In this document: piece by piece, positions 43,800 to 54,295 of the stretch
Layout: each line of letters opens with the position of its first letter
How positions within the stretch are numbered: position 1 is the stretch's first letter
Source of the DNA: Allodiplogaster sudhausi
Lineage: Eukaryota > Nematoda > Chromadorea > Rhabditida > Diplogasteridae
DNA: 64,000 nt
NCBI GenBank assembly: GCA_945643635.1
Contig: CALZFC010000020.1
Span: 724,001-788,000, forward strand
Direction of reading: 5' to 3'
Notes under the pieces: generated by a model
What the model saw: the letters and a program-made list of their open reading frames with translations, nothing else
What the model was told of the DNA's origin: nothing
Databases searched by the model: none
Position numbers and translations under genes: made by a program

Positions 43800-43905
43800 T
43801 TTTTGGATAAAAACTGTGCATAGGTGGTAGCATTCGGGCGGGATCGAACTCGGGATCCTTGCGTACTAAATCCAGTCAAAGCGCTGAGCCACCTGCCCCC
43901 TTTTT
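43800..43905 (-). mobile_element. tRNA-derived SINE
   Basis: On the minus strand: GGGGGCAGGTGGCTCAGCGC (box A GTGGCTCAGC) and, about 35 bp later, CCGAGTTCGATCCC (box B). Same family as 7183-7300. Confidence 0.75.
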
Positions 43906-43964
43906 GGAGACGATCATTTTTAAATTTAAGAAGAAAACAAAACAAGAATTTCATTAGACTTTGT

Positions 43965-45610
43965 GAACAGCTCTATGAGGTAAGAGTTGCTCTGACGTGC
44001 GACAATGCGGCCAAGTTCCACTTGCGATCCCCCGCCTGCAACGCCATCGCCCACCACACTTGATGAGTGCATTTCAACGCAAAGATGCTGCAGTCCAGGA
44101 TGGCGAAGAGGACGAGGCGGACCTGGTTCCGGAAGATTTTTGAAAGATGCGGAAGATGAAGATGCTGAAGTTTTATCCGTACATAAGTGCATTTAGCTAT
44201 TTCATTTATGATCAAAGTGGGCGAGATTGAAATTATACTAATGTTTTTTGAATATAATTCTTCGATAACCATATTCTTGAAATAGCGCTGAAGTCGTAAG
44301 ACTGTCCCGGCTGACAGGATCATTGCAATGAGAAGAAAACACATAGACAGAACACCATGAATGAGTCGACCGAGCTGAACGAATAAATGAAGAATTACAT
44401 ACACGTAGTAATGGCCAAAAGGTAAGTAATCCGTGGGATGTTCGAAAGTGTAACTAAAATAAAATGGCAATAAAACTTACCGAAGATCAATAGAATAAAT
44501 TATTACATTCAACACGATATGTCTCTGCGTGATTTAAATTACTGATTTGTTTTCGCGTTCCTTGGAACGTAGATCAATGAAATCCGTAAAATGCTACTGG
44601 CAGCCTGTTAGTATAAAGAAGTAACCCTGAAAATTTTATGTGGTTTCTTTAACTTTGAAGAGAAATATATGCAAATGAAAAACCAAAAGGTGACAACATT
44701 TTTGTCAGTACTAACTAAATCATATTTTTTTTCGCTGACCATGAGAAAGCTGCTGGTGAATCCGAATTCTTCCATGCTTGTCATCCCGTCGCTGCACCCC
44801 TTTGTCCACACCAACTCAGCCTAAGGCGATTCATTAGTGTATAGAATGACTATTTAATCAACCGTGAGAAAGTAGAGATGCCAGAGGCAAGGCAGCAAAA
44901 GTTGCAGCGCCACAATGATTGCCACGTATCTCTTCTTAATCATCTAAAAAAAAAGAAAATCACTCTCATTTTGCAAAAAGGAGATGAGAAAGAAAATGAG
45001 ATGTATCGATGATATCGAAATAGTCCGAATACTTACCGACTCCTTTTCATGAAGTCGAGAGGCAAGCGCGAATCGACTTGCAGCAATGATAAGTACTCCT
45101 AGTGACATCACGCCGCTGGCTATTCCACCGAGAATCTGATTAAAAAATTCTTTTGCAATTGAATAAAAGAAGAGAAAGGATGCCATAAATGTTTAAGAAT
45201 GTTATCTAGTTGTCTTCGTCGACATTGCGATAGATCACTTCCAAAGGATCCCGATGGTTCGCACAATCAATGAGAAGAACCGACATGTCCAAGGAAGAGA
45301 ACCCATTCGTAGCCTCGTCCAAGTCGAAGATTATAGTAGAGCCGTAAGAGGGCCATCGACATTGGGCTTAGAATCGCGAATGTTCCTAAATTGACTTACA
45401 GTCGAACATGATGCATGCTAAATAAAACCTCCAACTACAAATGTGACGTAGAAGATGTTTTTGAGCGCTGTATCGTTGGTGGTTACGATGGCTAAGAGAA
45501 TTAATCCGTAATAAAGGCAAAGGAGTGGTTCGAGGTTCCAAAGGATCGTATTGAAGGAGTGGATGAAAGTGTCGTTGTTCATTCTCGCATATACCAAATG
45601 CTGCAAATAG
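43965..45610 (-). pseudogene. Receptor module Y, unit 6 copy
   Basis: TM1 exon about 45601-45427 (LWNLEPLLCLYYGLILLAI), TM2 about 45390-45290 (FAILSPMSMALLRLYYN), TM3 about 45138-45050 (ASGVMSLGVLIIAASRFALA), TM4 about 44945-44865, TM5 about 44378-44265 (HGVLSMCFLLIAMILSAGTV), TM6 about 44120-43980 (QVRLVLFAILDCSIFALKCT). Exon order and phases match the other copies. TM7 is absent, as in all copies, so either the last exon is unrecognised or the family ends differently. It is one of the two best copies. Confidence 0.5.
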
Positions 45611-45839
45611 TATGGATTGAATTGGAAAATTTTTTTAGTGTGAGTATAAATAAATTCAACGATGTTTGTGCCCATGCTACTAAGACTCGTTAGCAATATT
45701 GAGATAGACTGGAGAAGAAAAAATGAACATGTTCAACTTATCCTTTGCAAAAAAGTAGCGAACCTGTGTATTTACATATATCGAGACAAGAGAAATAAAC
45801 ATCAAACAGAACTTCCCTCGACAGATACGAATAAAAATT

Positions 45840-47300
45840 GAAAAGCGTTAACATTTTATTAGAAAAGGAAAATCTATGTAAATATGAACTTAATTGTCTG
45901 ACCAGATGATTGCTACATTTATGGAATATTAGAGTATAGCAAGATATGAAAAACAAACGTAAGCAGAGTATTTGAGTTAAAGGAAGTATCCGACGAATAA
46001 TTCAACAGTAACGCTAGAGAACCAGTTTGAATGCGCGCGCTCATAAAGTTGCCTGTCGCTCGGTCGAGAGAGCATGTGAAAAAGGAGGGCGGCTCTTACC
46101 TACCGTAACCAATTCTCTACTCGCCAGTTTTCACGTTACTATTGCTCAGAGTGTAATGAAAGAAAATCGCTCAAACTTTCTGTATGTATGTTTTACGCCA
46201 AGATGAACTTATCCATATAGAACAAAACAAAGGTTAATTATTCTCCGGATACCTCCTTTAAGTAGCTGGTTAAAATAAATTGTTTAGTGCCGTCCTTGGC
46301 GCATACATTATTCTATAAACCTCTGAATTTTTAGCGGCATGATATCGCTGCAACTATGCGTTATCGTCAGTACTTTTTTTTCTAATAGGTTGTGCTGAAG
46401 TAAAAAAAGGTGCTGGTTTATAAACGATTCAAATGGGTGGAGAGCATAAATTTCTGTACCTTCATATGTACTATTAACTTGCTACTTACTCTATTTCTCT
46501 ATAAGGAAGTGATAGAAGATCTTCTAGATTTGGTTGTGACAAGAAAAAAATGCCCATGAAGTCACAAAAAAAGAATAGTTGGGAGAATATATTGGACTCT
46601 AGAAATCAATTAGCAACACCAAGTGTAAGCGAATGTAGGGACAGAAGAAATAAATATTCGACATATCTCAGTCTTCTGTGCTTCTGTTGTTTATCAAGCT
46701 CGATAAAGACGCTGTCCAGGGACCTTAAACAATACCGTACTCCTCAAGAAATGGCAAGACGAACGAAGCAGACACTAAAGTACGGTTGATATTAAGCTCC
46801 ATGGACAGCCTCTTTTATAACAGCGACTGATTCAATTGACCCCGAGGGAGTAGTGCAGATGTTATAAATCCTACTTCACCTGTATCCCAAGTCACGTATT
46901 TTTGTGCTGTACACATATGTTCATAGTTAGCTTGACAACACTTATGAAATCTACGAATCATTCGGTCCACTTCCGCGACAAGGCTACTAAATGTGACATT
47001 TATGCTAGCTCCAACAGTCACTTCGCTCACTCCGTCGCCCTCTATAATTTCAACTCCTGCTTTCTCAGAGGCAACTTTCTTGGTGCAGGTGTACCAACGT
47101 GGTCTCGATCAATATATTCTTTTGCTGACTATAAATGTGTTGAAATGGCAGTGCAATTATTAAACGGATTTCATCTGTTCTTTCCTATACATGTGTTTTA
47201 TGTACCTAACTGCTTGCGAATTGGTTTTCTAAACGTTGTACTTTAGTTTTCTTTAATTTTTTATTTGCATTGACACCAAACTGTTTAGCAAGCCTTAAAG
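45840..47300 (-). pseudogene. Receptor unit 6, middle part
   Basis: Includes the conserved frame SLVAEVDRMIRRFHKCC (about 46990-46920) and a loop-like exon near 46740-46650 (ELDKQQKHRRLRYVEYLFLL). An insertion of about 290 bp (45990-46260) carries a short inverted flank and is absent from the other copies. Confidence 0.4.
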
Positions 47301-47539
47301 AAGGGAGAAGAGTGTCGGTTGAAGAGTAAGACAAAAAGCGAAGTACATATATGTGATATGTTACGAAATGAATAATACTCACGCAGGCAAGTTTTCTAAT
47401 TAGAGCAATGGCATGAATCTAGTAATGCTATCTATATACATGATATATTCACTATCTAAATAACAATAATATTGTTGTACAAAGATACATTTACATGCTT
47501 CAGGCTAAGGATGTCGACTGATTAATGCGTTGCTCGATT

Positions 47540-48178
47540 CATTTCAGATGGGGGTGTGCAGCCACTGAACTGAAGAAGCATTGCGAGGAAGGTCAGCATA
47601 GCAGACAAGATCTAAATGTGAATTTAAAAACTACTGAACACCCTCCTATGTAATAAGGTTAAAATATTCATACCGTACGAATAAGTGCCTTAGACAGTAC
47701 GGCGAAGCCCCAGACAGTAATGAAACGTCAGACTATTCGAGATGAGAAGAAAGAGCGAGCGCTGCCGTATACACCTTTTGGTGATCAATTTCTCAATTTA
47801 CCTTACGAACTGAAAAAAATTTCAAACTTGTCGCAAACCTTAACCCGGAAAGGCTGCCAAAGATTACGGTTAGAGCACAACGAGGAACGCGCTCCGTTAA
47901 GCTAAAACGCGGATATTTTTAAAACATGGATTTAAATAACGATAGTTTTGAACCTCTTCGTGAAGGCGCGCGGGCATGATTGTGATACCGAGAAAGAACA
48001 TGGCAGAGATGACAAGTGAAGGGATCAGAAATCCGATCTCGTGCGGAGAGTCACTCCAGTGGCCGAAGAGGACAAAGAGCGCAAAGATTGTCGAGGGAAT
48101 CAGGGCAGAAATGACGAGAAACGCGTAGCGCTCAAGAAATTCAGTTTCTTCAGTTGAATCAGCAGTGTTTGTTTCCAT
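47540..48178 (-). pseudogene. Receptor module W, unit 6 copy
   Basis: Start METNTADSTEETEFLERYAF at 48178, TM1 (VISALIPSTIFALFVLFGHW), TM2 (LIPSLVISAMFFLGIT), then an intron and the TM3 exon near 47620-47540 (SAMLTFLAMLLQFSGC). The beginning is open and starts with a plausible ATG, so W looks like a separate gene rather than the tail of X. Downstream exons are not joined. Confidence 0.5.
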
Positions 48179-48229
48179 TCAAGATGCATATCTCCTATAA
48201 TTATTCGATCTCTTCGTGATACCTTGACG

Positions 48230-49360
48230 AGGAAGTCGAGATGGCGCAGAGCCCTCGCAAGCTTCGCATACTTTTCGATGGCATCAGCTAACAGAGCGGC
48301 CATTTCATCATCGTCCAAAGAGAAAAGCAGGAAAGTATTACAAGAGAACACTTTAGTCGTGAAATGAAGATGATATCAAAAGGATGACTGAATACTTTCA
48401 ACCTCAGCTATGCGCAGATTGAATAGTTTAGCTTCGTTGATGGCAGCTTGCATGCAGAAGCAGTAGACGTGCAAGCGGCCATTCATGGAGAAGGCGAGGG
48501 ATCCATCCACGAAGGAGGCAGCAACAGGATCAGCTTCTTACGATTAGAGCCGAACAGCTCAAAGGAACAGAACTCTCATACTTCATAAACATCGTTAACA
48601 AGACCTAAAGGGTTTAATGCGCGTTAAATGCTCATCCGCATTGCAGAACAGGGCGAGGATGCAAAAAAATGTTGTCATTAAATAAAAGTATTTAAAAGCA
48701 TGCGCGGGTCAAAACTCCCAATTGAAGGTTGTGTGGAGAGAAGAAACATCATGAAGCAACAATTGCAGAGGACGTAGAATGCTGAGACGTTGAAGCAACA
48801 GTGGATCCGCTGCAGAGGACGAGGGAATTTCTGCGCTCTCAATCCCTGCAAACAAAGAAACTATTTAAAAAAATTTTCCTTCTTGCATCACAACAGCTTC
48901 TATATTTTGCAGTCGAACCTGATTTGCCTCGCGTAGCAGGAAAAGAAACCTTTTCAGACCATCCAACGGATTACTCGGTACGGAAAATACTAAATAAAAA
49001 TATTTAAGCGACCGATGAAGAGGAAGATAATCTTCAGAACGTTATTGCTTAGCCATAAGTTACCCAAAAAATCTTGAATAGCTAACCATGGAAATAATGC
49101 TTGTTAGGTAGGGAAAATAGAGAGAATTGCGGCCTGGATAGAGGAGAATAAGATAAAGGCAGTTCAGCACGAAGGACGTTGCTGAAAGAAATCAAGCTAT
49201 TTCCCGAAAAGAACATCTTTGGCAGCTGCTAGAAAGAAAGAATAACCAATTCCAGCATAGCAAGGCCAGAACGATGACGCTTCCAATCATTTGAATGAGT
49301 CTGTTATAAGAGCCGTTAAATGGTGGTCGCATGAAGAGAGGGCTCAGCAACTGAATTGAG
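48230..49360 (-). pseudogene. Receptor module X, unit 6 copy
   Basis: The same exons as at 15.06-16.28 kb can be read (MRPPFNGSYNRLIQMIGSVI, then TSFVLNCLYLILL, VLCNCCFMMFLLSTQPS). It has lost about 20 bp in the second exon and 5 bp in the third, producing an early TGA, and it is frameshifted in the PSWMDPS region near 48500. It is a pseudogene beside a cleaner paralogue. Confidence 0.65.
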
Positions 49361-49888
49361 GAAAGTAAACTTTTCTTAATGACTGGAACATCAAACAGAG
49401 CTGAGAAGTTCGAATTGCCGTTCGAGGGAAGGCGGCGGTGGCTTCCCTTCCATCTTGAGAAGGAAATTCAGTCATATGCAATATTCAATTTGATTCCATT
49501 GTTTAAATCAGATTCAAATAACTCACAGCAGCTTGCAAGGAAGACTTCCTATTTTGTGGAATTGCTTGAAAAAGATGAATGGATATTTTCCTCGAAGTAT
49601 CAACTCTTTCGGATTTCATTTCCATCCTTCACACAAATTACTGATCATCCTGGAGCGGTGCCACGCCCAACGGCTGGCCGTGAATTTCCACGTCCTCTTT
49701 CTACTCAATTACCTCGAATCATCTACCACTGAAATCCGTCCGGGAATTTTTGTTGCTAATAAAATTCTCTCACTCTGCCACTTCTCTCACTCTGCCACTT
49801 CTCTCACTCTGCCCGCCGAGTGAGGTGACCCCATTTGCGCTCTCTTCTTTTCTTTTTTTATATATTAATTTCCCTATCTGATCTGATT

Positions 49889-50745
49889 ATGACCCGCAAC
49901 GTTGCGGAGCGTGGACGGACTGACCCTCTGACCTTCTCTCCGTCGTCTGATCTTAACAGACTTGTCATTGACTCCATGAGTCTGGCAACCGGAGAGAGGC
50001 CCGACGGGGTTCCTGAAATCACGTGGAACGTTTTGTCTAAGATGCTGACGCTGCTTGCTAGCACTCTGGAGCACGTCTCCAAACTCGCTGCTTTGCCGTC
50101 TTCCTCTCCCTCCTGGCCGCATATTTCCAATGCTTCTGGTGCAGATTCTCGTGCTTTCCCTTCCCCAGTCCTCTGCTCGTCCCTCTGAACCAGCCGATGA
50201 CCCTCTCGCACGCGCCCGATCGATTGTTGTCGCTGGCTTGCCAGAGTCAGCAGCGGTCACGCACCAGGCCAAGGTGGCCGATGATGAGGTGCGAATGGGG
50301 GCACTGCTTGACACACTGGGAGTCGAGTGCCGACCCACTTCCATTTTTCGGATGGGGAAGCGCGATGACAATACTCCCCGGTTGATCAAGTGTGTGCTGC
50401 CCACACGGGGCCACCAGCTGCGCTGTCTCAAAGCAGCCCGTGCGCTGCGAGAGTGTGAGCAATGGAAGGGAGTCTACATCAGGAAGAGCATGACATTGGC
50501 ACGGAGCCACAGCGACAGTGGTGCATTTACAGGGACGAGCTTTGGGTGAAGAGTGAAATTTCAGGGAGGCAGAGGAATACCATTCCTTCTCCACTCAATC
50601 CCTCTGCTGTACCCTCTGCCCCTGTCGCTGGCTTGCCCACGTCTCAAGGGAAACGAGCATGCCTAGGAGCCGGAAATGTCTCTGTCGTTCTTTTCAACGC
50701 ACGCTCTCTTGTAAAAAAGCTTAATGAGTTGCACGCATTTCTCTC
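49889..50745 (+). pseudogene. LINE ORF1 (nucleic-acid-binding type), frameshifted
   Basis: The first frame opens at MTRNVAERGRTDPLTFSPSS (49889). The second frame carries SIVVAGLPESAAV, LLDTLGVECRPTSIFRMGKR and PRLIKCVLPTRGHQLRCLKA, the block typical of nematode CR1-like ORF1 proteins. A third frame continues from about 50530 through GNVSVVLFNARSLVKKLNEL, the start of the endonuclease domain, until the LTR insertion. At least two frame changes are needed, so it is a dead copy. Confidence 0.65.
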
Positions 50746-51269
50746 AGTTGTAATCTTTCGTCCTCGCCAGAAAAGGATAGATTACAAGGTTTTCTCACCA
50801 AACTGGCCTCTCACACAAACGCCAGATATCGTACGGCGAGACGCTCTCGCCAGCAACCTCTTGCTGTATCTCTCACGAGTCCTCCTGGACTCTTTTATCT
50901 CTCTCAACTAACTCTCTCACTGGCCGTACTCCTTTCTTATTCCTCTTCCTTATCCTCACTCCTCTTCCGATCACCGCCGGAACCTGAAAGGAGGGGGACA
51001 GAGGGAACGACGACCGGCCGCAGAGATCCGAGAGTCTTGAGATGAGATGCGGGAACACAGAGAAGAACACTTAGAACCGAACAGAACAATCGTAGCACAG
51101 GAAACAACATTTATTCACGGGTAGGAGGGGGTTTATAAAGGAATGGAAGATGTAGTCCTTGCGGACAATGGGATGTACTCTGGGAAGGATGATGCAGGTG
51201 TAATTATTCCTAATTTCCCTTTTATCCCAAAGTCACGTATTCTACTTATTTACACATAACTCCACAACA
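50746..51269 (-). repeat. LTR 1 (524 bp)
   Basis: Minus strand: TGTTGTGGAG ... GATTACAACT. It is six bases shorter than the other two because it lacks one TTCTCG unit (compare 50795-50805 with 53530-53545). It acts as the 3' LTR of the left internal region. Confidence 0.9.
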
Positions 51270-51276
51270 CCTCCCC
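51270..51276 (-). other. Candidate polypurine tract of the left internal region
   Basis: Minus strand GGGGAGG directly before the LTR start TGTTGTGG. The equivalent of the second unit is at 54009-54015. Confidence 0.6.
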
Positions 51277-51556
51277 TAGTGGGTAGCAGTACCCACTCAC
51301 TCAACTGAATCACACAATTATACCCAATGAATTACACAACGGAGGAGTTCGGATTACCCTACCTGTCCTACAGACCTTTTTCAAGGAGGAAGTTCGGCAT
51401 ACAGCCTACGTCTCCCTTTGTCACACAATACTCAAACACATATGTACAACTGCTGACACAATTTTAAAATGAAAAATTTGATTCACATAGCACAATAATT
51501 CACACGACATTCAATACACGATTAAACAATATGCATCTCTCTCCTCCCCTGGATCG

Positions 51557-53278
51557 TTAGTCCAGGAAGGAACTCTCAACGAATTTCACCTTCTTCGTCG
51601 AGCCCGATCGGTTGTCGTCCTTCTTGTCAGCAGAAGTGTGTCTCAAGATTCCTCGCGGATTCGCAATTTCCGCGAACATCTCGTTTGCCTTGCTCTTCGC
51701 GGGGTTGCCTGCCTTCGGCCTAACCACCAGCGGAGTAGCCCACTCCGCGGTCTCAACAGGACTGATGATGACTTTCGCGATCCGCTTGTCCAGCGCTTCC
51801 GGCACCTGCGGGCGCCTGGCGAAAGTTGCGTTCCTTGTCCAGAACTGTCTTGGCTGCACGTTTGCATCTTCCTTGAACCTGAGCGATGCCTTTGTCCTCT
51901 TGCACTTGCCAAGGTCTTTGCAGACGAACTCTGCACTCTCCATGTCGATTTTCCTGATTCGCGGCACAGTTCTCTCCTTGCTGAGTTCCTTCTTGAGCTG
52001 GTTCACGCTGTAAAACAGCCGATTCAGGTCCAGCTTCAACGCCATGATTGCGTTCCGCCCACACAGGGCTTGGCCGCGACCATCCAACACGTGGATCCAC
52101 TCAGTCGCCTTCTTCCCATTGCACTTGAATTCAGCCTTGAACTTGCCCAGGAACGAGAGTTTTGCGCCAGCGTATGCTTTCGCGCACTCTTTCTCTCTTT
52201 TCAGTTGTGGCTTGCCCAGGCTCCTCCATGCTTCTTTGTCAATGATTGTCATCTCTGCGCCTGTGTCGAGCTCCATCTTCAGTGACTTTCCGTTGACTCC
52301 AAGCTTGAAGTACGGGGGTGAGACTCGGCTCATCACCCTGCCCACTCTCCGGGATTCGGACCCTTCGGTCGACGATTCGTCATCGGAGTAACCCAGCCAG
52401 TTCTGTCTCTTCCTCGGGCCTTTCTCGACTCCGTAGGGCTTCTGGTGGCTTTTCTCCGGATCCTTGGAGCGACAGTATCGCGCAATATGGCCTGGCTTTC
52501 CACACTGGTAGCATTTCCGTTCTGCATTCCATGATCGGCTCTTGTCGCGGAACTTTTGCATCCGCTTCCTGTCATTTTCCTCGTGCGATTTCATCATTCC
52601 GGCATGGTTCCATTTCTCGGTTCTGTGGATCTCAGGCTCGGTGGGCTTGCCTACGGTACGTAATCCCGCCATATTAGCAGTCACCACCTCCAGCGCCTTT
52701 GCTTTCTCCACCATCTCCGAGAACTTCTCGACCTGCTGTTCCACAAGTCTCTTCCGAGTTTCCTCAGACTTCATGCCACACACGAATGCCATTCCGAGAA
52801 TCATGTCAGCGACATCTTTGACTTTCTCGAATTCGCACTTGCGGGAGAGCTGCTGGAGTTCACTTGCATACTCTTGCACTGACTGGCCCTCTTTCTGAGA
52901 GTGGCGCAGCAACTTCAGCCTTTCGGAGAGCACTAGCACCGGAGGCCTGTGCATCTTCTCCATTAGCTGGATCAACTCTGAGTATGTCTTTGTCTTCGCT
53001 CCTCCAGCCGCATTCTCCATTCCTGCATAGTTGACTTCTCCAACTTCCATCAGGAACATGAGCTTCTTGTTCTCCTCATCTTTGATTCCACGCAACTTCA
53101 GAGAGTTCTCGAAAAGCTTCAGCCAGATTCGGATGTTCTGTCCAGGCACAAATGGGCTTACGCGACCCATTCCAGACATCATCAACACCGGCGAAACGGT
53201 GGAATTTGCCAAAGGTACGCTGCTGCCACTGCCTTCCTTTTCCGATTCAATGGCCATTTTGCTCTCACTCTCTTTCAC
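51557..53278 (-). CDS. Gag-protease polyprotein of the RT-less LTR element, left copy, 573 aa
   Basis: One open frame. The N-terminal half is a retrotransposon gag (PFVPGQNIRIWLKLFENS; RLKLLRHSQKEGQSVQEYAS, the gag motif before the capsid C-terminal part). A zinc knuckle CYQCGKPGHIARYC (CX2CX4HX4C) lies at about residues 255-268. The aspartic protease core MELDTGAEMTIIDKEAW is near residue 340. It then enters the first RT motif (PVETAEWATPLVVRPKAG) and jumps to a basic tail (GILRHTSADKKDDNR). RT, RNase H and integrase are missing. It is still open over 573 codons, so it was kept by selection or deleted recently. Confidence 0.9.
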   Translation of the reverse strand: MKESESKMAIESEKEGSGSSVPLANSTVSPVLMMSGMGRVSPFVPGQNIRIWLKLFENSLKLRGIKDEENKKLMFLMEVGEVNYAGMENAAGGAKTKTYSELIQLMEKMHRPPVLVLSERLKLLRHSQKEGQSVQEYASELQQLSRKCEFEKVKDVADMILGMAFVCGMKSEETRKRLVEQQVEKFSEMVEKAKALEVVTANMAGLRTVGKPTEPEIHRTEKWNHAGMMKSHEENDRKRMQKFRDKSRSWNAERKCYQCGKPGHIARYCRSKDPEKSHQKPYGVEKGPRKRQNWLGYSDDESSTEGSESRRVGRVMSRVSPPYFKLGVNGKSLKMELDTGAEMTIIDKEAWRSLGKPQLKREKECAKAYAGAKLSFLGKFKAEFKCNGKKATEWIHVLDGRGQALCGRNAIMALKLDLNRLFYSVNQLKKELSKERTVPRIRKIDMESAEFVCKDLGKCKRTKASLRFKEDANVQPRQFWTRNATFARRPQVPEALDKRIAKVIISPVETAEWATPLVVRPKAGNPAKSKANEMFAEIANPRGILRHTSADKKDDNRSGSTKKVKFVESSFLD

Positions 53279-53469
53279 ACAGCGGCTGTTATTCAGGAGT
53301 TCTCACGGCTGCACTTTTCGCCAGTTGTGGACTGGGTACTCGGGAGCTCTCAACTACACTGATAGCCTGCTGTACTCTTTCACACTGGTTTCAACACAGG
53401 AGTTCTACACTCAACTGCTCGCCAGTTACCTCTTTCACTCTGGCAGCAACTCAGGAGTTCTAGCCTCGA

Positions 53470-53479
53470 CTGATCGCCA
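53470..53479 (-). other. Primer-binding site of the left unit
   Basis: Minus strand TGGCGATCAG begins at the last base of the LTR, as expected for a site pairing with a tRNA 3' end (CCA). TGGCGA is the opening of arginine-tRNA sites in some insect elements; the tRNA here is not certain. The same site is at 56209-56218. Confidence 0.6.
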
Positions 53480-54008
53480 GTTGTAATCTTTCGTCCTTGC
53501 CAGAAAAGGATAGATTACAAGGTTTTCTCGTTCTCACCAAACTGGCCTCTCACACAAACGCCAGATATCGTACGGCGAGACGCTCTCGCCAGCAACCTCT
53601 TGCTGTATCTCTCACGAGTCCTCCTGGACTCTTTTATCTCTCTCACCTAACTCTCTCACTGGCCGTACTCCTTTCTTATTCCTCTTCCTTATCCTCACTC
53701 CTCTTCCGATCACCGCCGGAACCTGAAAGGAGGGGGACAGAGGGAACGACGACCGGCCGCAGAGATCCGAGAGTCTTGAGATGAGATGCGGGAACACAGA
53801 GAAGAACACTTAGAACCGAACAGAACAATCGTAGCACAGGAAACAACATTTATTCACGGGTAGGAGGGGGTTTATAAAGGAATGGAAGATGTAGTCCTTG
53901 CGGACAATGGGATGTACTCTGGGAAGGATGATGCAGGTGTAATTATTCCTAATTTCCCTTTTATCCCAAAGTCACGTATTCTACTTATTTACACATAACT
54001 CCACAACA
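53479..54008 (-). repeat. LTR 2 (530 bp), shared middle LTR
   Basis: Nearly identical to LTR 3. It is the 5' LTR of the left internal region and the 3' LTR of the right one. Confidence 0.9.
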
Positions 54009-54295
54009 CCTCCCCTAGTGGGTAGCAGTACCCACTCACTCAACTGAATCACACAATTATACCCAATGAATTACACAACGGAGGAGTTCGGATTACCCTA
54101 CCTGTCCTACAGACCTTTTTCAAGGAGGAAGTTCGGCATACAGCCTACGTCTCCCTTTGTCACACAATACTCAAACACATATGTACAACTGCTGACACAA
54201 TTTTAAAATGAAAAATTTGATTCACATAGCACAATAATTCACACGACATTCAATACACGATTAAACAATATGCATCTCTCTCCTCCCCTGGATCG

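Noticed and set aside
50746..50748. LTR starting at TGTAATC (50749) with no target duplication
   Set aside because: Moving the edge to AGTTGTAATC gives a matching CTCTC on both sides and places the primer-binding site at the LTR end.
51612..52677. Several plus frames of 115-215 codons over the gag region
   Set aside because: Shadows of the 573-codon minus gag-protease frame; the same happens at 54351-55416.
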